Position numbers and translations under genes: made by a program. From NCBI GenBank assembly GCA_963649295.1, contig CAVJHK010000079.1, positions 1 to 5,790 on the forward strand: a stretch of 5,790 nt of DNA, written 5' to 3'. Positions 1-5,368 of this stretch are shown one piece after another; position 1 is the first letter of the stretch, and every line of letters starts with the position of its first letter. The stretch comes from RGIG3528 sp963649295 (GTDB lineage Bacteria; Bacillota; Clostridia; Lachnospirales; Lachnospiraceae). The notes below the pieces were generated by a model, which saw only the letters and a list, made by a program, of their open reading frames with translations, ran no database searches and had not been told where the DNA came from.

Positions 1-3
1 CAT
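1..3 (-). CDS. Start codon of a further downstream gene, cut by the window edge
   Basis: An ATG occupies the last three minus-strand bases. It is preceded by a strong Shine-Dalgarno sequence, AAAGGAG at 16-10, with a 6-nt spacer, which is close to ideal. Only the start codon is visible, so nothing can be said of the product. The context suggests a continuation of the glycan operon. The same frame stays open upstream through a GTG at 51 back to a stop at 87-85, so a longer form starting at GTG 51 is possible, but that start has no properly spaced ribosome site. Confidence is moderate because a single codon cannot show coding. Confidence 0.5.
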
Positions 4-9
4 AAAAAG

Positions 10-16
10 CTCCTTT
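10..16 (-). promoter_or_regulatory. Strong ribosome-binding site, partly within a small GAAA-loop hairpin
   Basis: AAAGGAG lies 6 nt before the ATG at the window edge. Its GGAG (13-10) can pair with CTCC (21-18) across a GAAA tetraloop (17-14). The stem extends weakly to A22-A25 if C9 is bulged, and a run of five T follows at 8-4. The ribosome site reading is preferred. The same element could be read as a weak intrinsic terminator, but only four strong pairs support it. Confidence 0.55.
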
Positions 17-88
17 CGGAGTTCTATAGAAGTCCAGAATTTTGTCCGCACCTCCCAATCTAAAAAAACGCACGCACCTTTCTTTTAA

Positions 89-1057
89 TCACACTATTCT
101 CTTTTCATAATAAAAAGAATAAATCAGCGACGGAAAAAAAAGAATAACAAAAATAAAATTATTCAAAAATCCTTTTATCGGAACTTTGTAAGATTTAAGA
201 CGCCTTGTCAAAATATGGCTATAAACACAATACCGTACGGTTTTTTTTATGTATTCCCAAAAAGGATATTTATCTTCTTTTCTGTGATTCATAACCCATG
301 CCAAATTAAATGTGCTATTTTTTATGCGTTGAATCGTTATAATCTTATTTCTTGTTATTGAATCTTCACTTTCTGTATGAACAACACCGACAACTTCATT
401 ACTATAAAAGAATCTATATCTTGTAATAAAATGTTGCCAAAAAATTGATTCAGCAACAAAAGTTATTCCTTCCGGTTCCGGAAACAAATTATTTTTTTTC
501 ACATCCGATTGCATAATACTTATGCAATCAGCTCCTGCTTTTGATGCCGCAATAACAGCATCCTTCATACTTAATTCGTTTATGTTACTCTGAAAAAAGT
601 TTCCATAAAATTTTCCGTTTGTATCATAATACCTGGCTTTTATACCGACATATTTTCCTTTTTCCGAATCCGGTATATTGTCCCACACTCTCATAAGCAA
701 TTCTATGGCATTCGGCAAAAGCTCATCGTCATCATCAATACCTATAACCATCTTTCCGCGGGCATTTCTGTATGCTGCATTTCTTGCGGTATGTACCCCA
801 CCATTTGGCTTTTTTATATACATTACGGGGAAATCCGCATTTTCCATAAATTCCGTAACCATATAGTCAATATCTGCCGGTGAGCCGTCATTTACGATAA
901 TGTATTCTTTGTCCTTATATGTTTGATTTTTAACAGACCTCATCGCACGATTTAATTCATCGTATCGGTTGTATGTAGGTGTAATTACGGTTACCGTCGG
1001 TATATAGTCATCATCCCAATGCCTGTTCAATTTTATTTCATAATTTGTATCTGCCAC
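89..1057 (-). CDS. Family 2 glycosyltransferase, intact (322 aa)
   Basis: This is a GT-A fold, family 2 glycosyltransferase, which transfers a sugar from a nucleotide-sugar to a growing glycan on the cytoplasmic face of the membrane. The nucleotide-binding strand TVITPTYNR is at residues 23-31, and YIIVNDGSP with its acidic pair is at about 52-60. The GGVHTARNAA segment is at 86-95, and the metal-binding acidic run IDDDDELL is at about 107-114. The C-terminal 27 residues hold a hydrophobic stretch (FIFVILFFPSLIYSF, about 301-315) followed by basic residues, consistent with membrane association. The start is GTG at 1057. It is the first possible start after an in-frame TGA, which is the stop of the methyltransferase gene only 6 nt upstream, and its ribosome site is weak (GGTGAAG). 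The C-terminal 80 residues align with the broken GT2 at 3887-4395 (shared MNHRK, VRY, SH-L-RR, FFPSLIYS-like motifs). Donor and acceptor cannot be told from sequence. Confidence 0.93.
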   Translation of the reverse strand: MADTNYEIKLNRHWDDDYIPTVTVITPTYNRYDELNRAMRSVKNQTYKDKEYIIVNDGSPADIDYMVTEFMENADFPVMYIKKPNGGVHTARNAAYRNARGKMVIGIDDDDELLPNAIELLMRVWDNIPDSEKGKYVGIKARYYDTNGKFYGNFFQSNINELSMKDAVIAASKAGADCISIMQSDVKKNNLFPEPEGITFVAESIFWQHFITRYRFFYSNEVVGVVHTESEDSITRNKIITIQRIKNSTFNLAWVMNHRKEDKYPFWEYIKKTVRYCVYSHILTRRLKSYKVPIKGFLNNFIFVILFFPSLIYSFYYEKRIV

Positions 1058-1063
1058 TTCACT

Positions 1064-1987
1064 TCACCGTTTGTTAAAGAAAATAAAATCCGTCTGTGGG
1101 GAACCTTTTCTTTCGAGTAATTTAATATAGTTTCTAAGTCTATCCGTTTGCATTACTTTTATTCCAAAAATTCTGTGTACATCAATAAAATACGAATATA
1201 AGCCCTGCATGTTACGGATAAATCCATCCAGTACACCCTTTTGCACATATTCATTTATGTTGATTTCGGTAAACATAGGTGCATCGGCTTTTTTAAGTGT
1301 CTCTATTCCGCCCGCAACAACTTCCGCCTCAAACCCTTCTGTATCAATCCATATCATCCTTATGTCGCTCGGATTAATACCACTTTTTTCAATATAAGAA
1401 TCCAATGTGCATACAGGGACTGTTTTAAAATTTGGATCCGGTACATCATCGGAACGTAATCTTGAACCACCCGGATTTGATGCACAATAAGAAAATTTCT
1501 GTTCACCGTTTTTATTTGAAAGTGCGGTTTTAACACAAGTTATTTTGTCTTCAAGCTCACTTAATATGCAATTACACTTAAGCATCTTATAATTATCTGG
1601 GTCAGGTTCAAATGCAATCGCTCGAAGCAATGGCTCTTTTTTTAGCGCATAAATGCACGATGTACCTATATTGGCACCGATATCAAGAAATATGCCGTCC
1701 GCTTTTTTCCCCCCCCCCACATCACAGCAGCAGTAATTCTTTATTGTATCAAAAAACAGCTCCAAGTCCTTGCCGCCCCAAAGCCTTTGCTCTTTTCTCA
1801 TATAAGGAATAATAGTTTTATCGGCATTTCTCCCTATATACTCACTTTCGTCAGGAAGCACCACCGATTGGATAGAACGCCTGTCGGTAACAGAACAAAT
1901 TTCACTTCTTATTGCTTTTAGTTCATTTACAACAGGTGCATTTTTCCATGAATTATATTTTATTATACAAGTTATTAAGTTCATCAT
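1064..1987 (-). CDS. FkbM-family SAM-dependent methyltransferase with an internal G10 tract (307 aa)
   Basis: FkbM-type methyltransferases (Methyltransf_21) use S-adenosylmethionine to O-methylate sugars or polyketides; here a sugar hydroxyl of the surface glycan is the likely acceptor. The SAM-binding motif FLDIGANIGTS is at about residues 100-110, and the acidic post-II motif AIAFEPDPDNYKML is at 124-137. IWIDTEGFEAEVVAGG, characteristic of the family, is at about 212-227, followed by the FTEININE strand at 239-246. A roughly 90-residue N-terminal extension precedes the core. A poly-G run (1709-1718) encodes GGG at residues 91-93 in a Cys/Gly/Lys-rich linker just before the catalytic domain. 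In the sequenced state (ten G) the frame is open. Two adjacent ATGs (1987 and 1984) follow GGAG at 1995-1992; spacing is 4 nt to the first and 7 nt to the second, so the second may be the real start. The gene ends 6 nt before the GT2 start, suggesting co-translation. Confidence 0.92.
   Translation of the reverse strand: MMNLITCIIKYNSWKNAPVVNELKAIRSEICSVTDRRSIQSVVLPDESEYIGRNADKTIIPYMRKEQRLWGGKDLELFFDTIKNYCCCDVGGGKKADGIFLDIGANIGTSCIYALKKEPLLRAIAFEPDPDNYKMLKCNCILSELEDKITCVKTALSNKNGEQKFSYCASNPGGSRLRSDDVPDPNFKTVPVCTLDSYIEKSGINPSDIRMIWIDTEGFEAEVVAGGIETLKKADAPMFTEININEYVQKGVLDGFIRNMQGLYSYFIDVHRIFGIKVMQTDRLRNYIKLLERKGSPQTDFIFFNKR
1703..1718 (-). repeat. Homopolymer tract G10 followed by A6: candidate slipped-strand switch
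   Basis: On the coding strand, ten G (1718-1709) are followed directly by six A (1708-1703) inside the FkbM gene. Read in the present length, the codons are GTG GGG GGG GGG AAA AAA. Adding one G leads to a TGA at 1685-1683 (a product of about 101 aa). Losing one G leads to a TAG at 1668-1666 (about 106 aa). Both truncated products lack the SAM-binding domain. Long G runs are known contingency-locus elements in surface-glycan genes of other bacteria such as Campylobacter; that it acts so here is inference. It is the longest G/C run in the window. Confidence 0.7.
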
Positions 1988-2045
1988 CAGTCTCCAAACA
2001 TGATAAATATATTCCGAGCAAAAGATTTAGTTATATGTTTCCCTT

Positions 2046-2954
2046 TCAAAACCTCAATTTAACTATATAATGCTTTTCCCTTTTTTCTTCCGGCGGGATT
2101 GTCATATAGTCCCCATACTGTTGTTTAAGATAACCTTCAACATCATTATAAACAGGTGCTTTGATATCGCAAAAGTCAATATAACGCGCCGGAAAAAAGG
2201 ACGAGCGCTTCAAAATCTCACCGAAATAATGTTTCCTTGCGGAAGGAATGCCGACATAGCGTGTGTCATTCTTATTATACCTTGAACACTTGTCAAACCT
2301 TTTAAACCATACCCGGTAATTTCTTATGCCGAAAACAATTCCTACCACAGTACGCACAAAATAATTTATACGTCCTGTTCTCTTTAGGATTTCGACGGAC
2401 TTTTTGGTCCTATTTTGATAAGAAAAAACCTGGGATGAAATATAGGAAAGCATATCACACCGAATTCCCTTAAAAAATTTAATGATATGATTATCCGGAA
2501 TATTTTCAATCGGAAAAATATCCACAAAAATCCCATTCAATGTATCGTCTTTCAGGGAATCGATTTCTTTAAAAAGTGTGCCTTTTTTTATTATTTTGGT
2601 AAAGCGTGCGCGTGATGTTGATGTGTTTGCGGGTGCGGAAACAATATATTTGTCACCGTATTCCTTGGTAAAAAAATCAAGAAATCTGTCATATTCATCA
2701 CGAAACATCCCTATATCCATATCGTCATCCCACGGAATAAATCCGTGATGACGCACCGCACCGAGCGCCGAACCGCCTATCAAAAACGGGGTGAAATTGT
2801 ATTTATTGCAGCACTCTATGATATCCGAATAAATTGTGAGGAGTACATGCTGTAGTTTCACGCGCTCCTCATCCGTAATCAATATCAGGATATCATCAAC
2901 GGGAATCTTATTTAAAGCCGATTTTTGATCAAAAATCGCAATTGATTTTTTCAT
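2046..2954 (-). CDS. LicD-family phosphotransferase, copy A (302 aa)
   Basis: LicD proteins are nucleotidyltransferase-fold enzymes that move phosphocholine or a related phosphorylated group from a CDP-activated donor to a cell-surface glycan. The family signature is complete: FLIGGSALGAVRHHGFIPWD at about residues 57-76, continuing with DDMDIGMFRDEYDRF to 91. The GGS and the DDDMD cluster are the expected nucleotide and metal sites. IFVDIFPIEN at 142-151 is a second conserved block, and YLKQQYGDYMTIPP at 275-288 matches the typical C-terminal end. Length is normal for the family. The ATG at 2954 has AAGGGG at 2970-2965 with a 10-nt spacer, and 21 nt separate it from the ATP-grasp stop. It is identical base for base to copy B. 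The true substrate could be another phospho-substituent, since no choline kinase or cytidylyltransferase (LicA/LicC) gene is visible. Confidence 0.93.
   Translation of the reverse strand: MKKSIAIFDQKSALNKIPVDDILILITDEERVKLQHVLLTIYSDIIECCNKYNFTPFLIGGSALGAVRHHGFIPWDDDMDIGMFRDEYDRFLDFFTKEYGDKYIVSAPANTSTSRARFTKIIKKGTLFKEIDSLKDDTLNGIFVDIFPIENIPDNHIIKFFKGIRCDMLSYISSQVFSYQNRTKKSVEILKRTGRINYFVRTVVGIVFGIRNYRVWFKRFDKCSRYNKNDTRYVGIPSARKHYFGEILKRSSFFPARYIDFCDIKAPVYNDVEGYLKQQYGDYMTIPPEEKREKHYIVKLRF
2919..2938. repeat. 20-bp perfect palindrome in the 5' end of LicD copy A
   Basis: The sequence CGATTTTTGATCAAAAATCG is its own reverse complement and covers codons 6-12 of LicD (Ala-Ile-Phe-Asp-Gln-Lys-Ser region). 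In the mRNA it could fold to an 8-bp AU-rich hairpin with a GAUC loop, beginning about 16 nt inside the gene. It could affect translation initiation or be chance in an AT-rich gene. Confidence 0.6.
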
Positions 2955-2975
2955 TTTGAATTTGCCCCTTATGCA

Positions 2976-3887
2976 TCAATTTTTTATGGGAAGCACTATC
3001 TTATCCCCAAGTATCCTGTCCCATTCGGGGGGATTAAATGCTGCAAATCCCGAATCCGAATAAAAAGTAAATTCCGAAAAATATACTCTTTTATTAATTT
3101 CATACAAGTCCACCCGCAAAAAAGGAAATCCTTTGCTGCACTTTGATGCAAGGTCAAGCATCGTCCCCAATGTCTCCGGCTTTTTTAGTGGTGCTTCGCT
3201 GTTCGGAAAATTCTGTTTAAGCAAAAGTTTGTTCCAGTTCGTATCAAAATAATCTATCGTTTCGTCTTTTGTTTTGTCATTTTGAATTGTCTGTATGATT
3301 TCGGGCCTTCCGTCAAAGCAAAAGATTTTGTATACATTTAAATTTTTTGTTTCTCCGTCCTGCATATATTGTTCAGCAAAAATCAGAGGCTTGATATCCT
3401 TGTACGGCCATTCTCTTGAGTTAAAAAAATAATTGCGTTTCAATGCGCTTTCAATTTTTTTGGCACTTGCAAAGTCAAATTTTTGTTTGTCCCTGCATAC
3501 AAAAACGTTGCCGCTCCCGCAATTGGTCTTGAGAACAAATTGATTCGGCAAAGAATCAACATCTATGTCCTCAAAGTGTTCCCATGCACCGATTAAAGGA
3601 ATAATATGCTCTTTTCCCATAATCGGTTTTAAATAATCTTTTACCTCATATTTATCCGCCATCTTGGTATAAACAGGCTTCCTGTCATAAAGTTTCAGCC
3701 ACTGTAATTTTTCATTAAATGTCCGGGGATTTTCCAAATCAAGCTCATATCCCATATGTACCTTAAACGCTTTTTTTAAGAACTCCTCGTCACTCATTTT
3801 GTCATAGCGTCCGCGTTCAATATCAATAGCAAATCTCGAATCCGGGTCAATAATATATTTTACAAATTTTTTAAGCTTATAAAGCAT
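2976..3887 (-). CDS. TupA-like ATP-grasp protein A (303 aa)
   Basis: This belongs to the TupA-like ATP-grasp family (named for Bacillus teichuronopeptide synthesis), found in polysaccharide clusters and thought to use ATP to couple a carboxylate, such as an amino acid, to the polymer. Positions are counted from the ATG. The N-terminal signature FNEKLQWLKLYDR is at about 57-69, followed by YTKMADKYEVKDYL (73-86). The ATP-binding strand and glycine loop FVLKTNCGSGNVF are at about 117-129, and FAEQYMQD at 170-177. NVYKIFCFDGRPEIIQ is at 184-199. FLRVDLYEI and YFSEFTFYSDSGF (about 256-281) supply the C-terminal metal and ATP residues, and FNPPEWDRILGD closes the domain. The stop codon of the preceding broken GT2 overlaps the ATG (TGATG), implying translational coupling. 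A GTG one codon earlier (3890) is an alternative, but ATG has the better 7-nt spacing from GAGAG. The last 21 codons lie in the perfect repeat; the rest differs clearly from ATP-grasp B. Confidence 0.9.
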   Translation of the reverse strand: MLYKLKKFVKYIIDPDSRFAIDIERGRYDKMSDEEFLKKAFKVHMGYELDLENPRTFNEKLQWLKLYDRKPVYTKMADKYEVKDYLKPIMGKEHIIPLIGAWEHFEDIDVDSLPNQFVLKTNCGSGNVFVCRDKQKFDFASAKKIESALKRNYFFNSREWPYKDIKPLIFAEQYMQDGETKNLNVYKIFCFDGRPEIIQTIQNDKTKDETIDYFDTNWNKLLLKQNFPNSEAPLKKPETLGTMLDLASKCSKGFPFLRVDLYEINKRVYFSEFTFYSDSGFAAFNPPEWDRILGDKIVLPIKN

Positions 3888-4395
3888 CACTTTACTCTCT
3901 TTCCGTATCTGTAGGAATAAATTAATGACGGGACAAACAATATTCCGTATACCAGATAATTCAGAAATCCGTTTAATTTAAAATCAATTTTCCCCGTACG
4001 GCGTTTTAAAACATGAGACATTGTCGAATATCTGACTGCTGCGGAAATATATTGTTTAACGGAATATCCGTCGCTTTTCCTGTGATTCATGGCATAAGAC
4101 GAATAATAGGTCATATTTTTTACCAACTGTACACTTATTACGCCCCTTCTTGAAGTTTCATGAGATTGTGTGCCACATGCTTACCGCGGTTTTGTTGATA
4201 TAAATATCTTATCTCTATTTTGTTTTCACTAATAAATTCATCAACAAGTTCTTTCGTATCGTCCTCAGAACCGTCATCAACGATCAGCCATATAAAATTT
4301 TTGTTTGTTTGACTTACGAGTGATTCATATAATTTTCCGAGTATATATGCTCTGTTATATGTAGGCGTAAAAACCGTAATTTCATATTTGTTCAT
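3887..4395 (-). pseudogene. Family 2 glycosyltransferase remnant with internal deletion and frame change
   Basis: The 5' part (4395-4138, 85 codons) encodes a normal GT2 N-terminus: VFTPTYNRAYIL at residues 8-19, WLIVDDGSEDDT at 36-47 and NRGKHVAHN at 69-77. It stops at TAA TAA just before the point where the catalytic DXD motif should come. The 3' part (to 3887) is in another frame and encodes a GT2 C-terminus, with MNHRK, VRYSTMSHVLKRR and a hydrophobic FVPSLIYSYRYGKR end, alignable with the last 85 or so residues of the intact GT2 at 89-1057. Read in that frame, similarity extends a few codons upstream past its TTG (4126) to about 4141. The two halves thus meet at roughly 4138-4147, and about 135-140 codons, including DXD and the acceptor region, are missing. 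No plausible ribosome site precedes the 3' half. It is almost certainly inactive, although its end still overlaps the ATP-grasp start. Confidence 0.87.
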
Positions 4396-4438
4396 CTTCT
4401 TTACCCGCGGTATTACTTTTTGATAAAATTATTTTCTT

Positions 4439-5347
4439 TCAAAACCTCAATTTAACTATATAATGCTTTTCCCTTTTTTCTTCCGGCGGGATTGTCATAT
4501 AGTCCCCATACTGTTGTTTAAGATAACCTTCAACATCATTATAAACAGGTGCTTTGATATCGCAAAAGTCAATATAACGCGCCGGAAAAAAGGACGAGCG
4601 CTTCAAAATCTCACCGAAATAATGTTTCCTTGCGGAAGGAATGCCGACATAGCGTGTGTCATTCTTATTATACCTTGAACACTTGTCAAACCTTTTAAAC
4701 CATACCCGGTAATTTCTTATGCCGAAAACAATTCCTACCACAGTACGCACAAAATAATTTATACGTCCTGTTCTCTTTAGGATTTCGACGGACTTTTTGG
4801 TCCTATTTTGATAAGAAAAAACCTGGGATGAAATATAGGAAAGCATATCACACCGAATTCCCTTAAAAAATTTAATGATATGATTATCCGGAATATTTTC
4901 AATCGGAAAAATATCCACAAAAATCCCATTCAATGTATCGTCTTTCAGGGAATCGATTTCTTTAAAAAGTGTGCCTTTTTTTATTATTTTGGTAAAGCGT
5001 GCGCGTGATGTTGATGTGTTTGCGGGTGCGGAAACAATATATTTGTCACCGTATTCCTTGGTAAAAAAATCAAGAAATCTGTCATATTCATCACGAAACA
5101 TCCCTATATCCATATCGTCATCCCACGGAATAAATCCGTGATGACGCACCGCACCGAGCGCCGAACCGCCTATCAAAAACGGGGTGAAATTGTATTTATT
5201 GCAGCACTCTATGATATCCGAATAAATTGTGAGGAGTACATGCTGTAGTTTCACGCGCTCCTCATCCGTAATCAATATCAGGATATCATCAACGGGAATC
5301 TTATTTAAAGCCGATTTTTGATCAAAAATCGCAATTGATTTTTTCAT
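4439..5347 (-). CDS. LicD-family phosphotransferase, copy B (302 aa)
   Basis: The protein and DNA are identical to LicD copy A, including the AAGGGG ribosome site (5363-5358) 10 nt before the ATG and the 21-nt gap from the upstream ATP-grasp gene. The family signature GGSALGAVRHHGFIPWDDDMD and the C-terminal YLKQQYGDY block are therefore also complete, and nothing in the coding sequence suggests loss of function. The two copies differ only in neighbours. B is followed after 43 nt by the broken GT2, whereas A is followed after 58 nt by the FkbM methyltransferase. Having two identical copies could raise dosage, but the absence of any divergence points to a very recent event rather than selected duplication. 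Confidence 0.93.
   Translation of the reverse strand: MKKSIAIFDQKSALNKIPVDDILILITDEERVKLQHVLLTIYSDIIECCNKYNFTPFLIGGSALGAVRHHGFIPWDDDMDIGMFRDEYDRFLDFFTKEYGDKYIVSAPANTSTSRARFTKIIKKGTLFKEIDSLKDDTLNGIFVDIFPIENIPDNHIIKFFKGIRCDMLSYISSQVFSYQNRTKKSVEILKRTGRINYFVRTVVGIVFGIRNYRVWFKRFDKCSRYNKNDTRYVGIPSARKHYFGEILKRSSFFPARYIDFCDIKAPVYNDVEGYLKQQYGDYMTIPPEEKREKHYIVKLRF
5312..5331. repeat. 20-bp perfect palindrome in the 5' end of LicD copy B
   Basis: Second occurrence of the CGATTTTTGATCAAAAATCG palindrome, carried along in the 998-bp repeat at the same place relative to the LicD start codon. It is not independent evidence of conservation. Confidence 0.6.
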
Positions 5348-5368
5348 TTTGAATTTGCCCCTTATGCA

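Larger units (their letters stand above)
2043..3040. repeat. Perfect 998-bp direct repeat, left copy
   Basis: Line-by-line comparison shows this stretch to be identical to 4436-5433 (constant offset 2393, no mismatch found). It holds all of LicD copy A, three bases beyond its stop, the 21-bp spacer, and the last 65 bases of ATP-grasp gene A. At 2042/4435 and 3041/5434 identity ends abruptly. No transposase, terminal inverted repeats or target duplications are visible, so it is not an insertion sequence; a recent duplication or gene conversion is the likely origin. Confidence 0.97.

Noticed and set aside
134..499. Runs of eight A or T in the intact GT2 gene (134-141, 241-248, 492-499) as further phase-variation tracts
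   Set aside because: Eight-base A/T runs are expected in such an AT-rich gene and are common in low-GC genomes; unlike the G10 tract they do not stand out from background.
678..866. Open frame of 62 codons on the plus strand
   Set aside because: Lies wholly opposite the conserved catalytic part of the intact GT2 and has no recognisable family or independent context; the same applies to the other short plus-strand frames at 1209-1459, 1612-1812, 2070-2285 and 4463-4678.
2043..3040. Insertion sequence or other transposable element
   Set aside because: The repeat encodes only LicD and an ATP-grasp tail, with no transposase, no terminal inverted repeats and no target-site duplication.
3887..4395. 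Programmed ribosomal frameshift joining the two GT2 halves
   Set aside because: A shift would restore the frame but not the roughly 135-140 missing codons with the DXD motif; there is also no slippery sequence at the junction.
4396..4438. Promoter or terminator between LicD copy B and the broken GT2
   Set aside because: The 43-nt gap shows no convincing -10/-35 pair and no GC-rich hairpin with a T run; the same is true of the 58-nt gap at 1988-2045.
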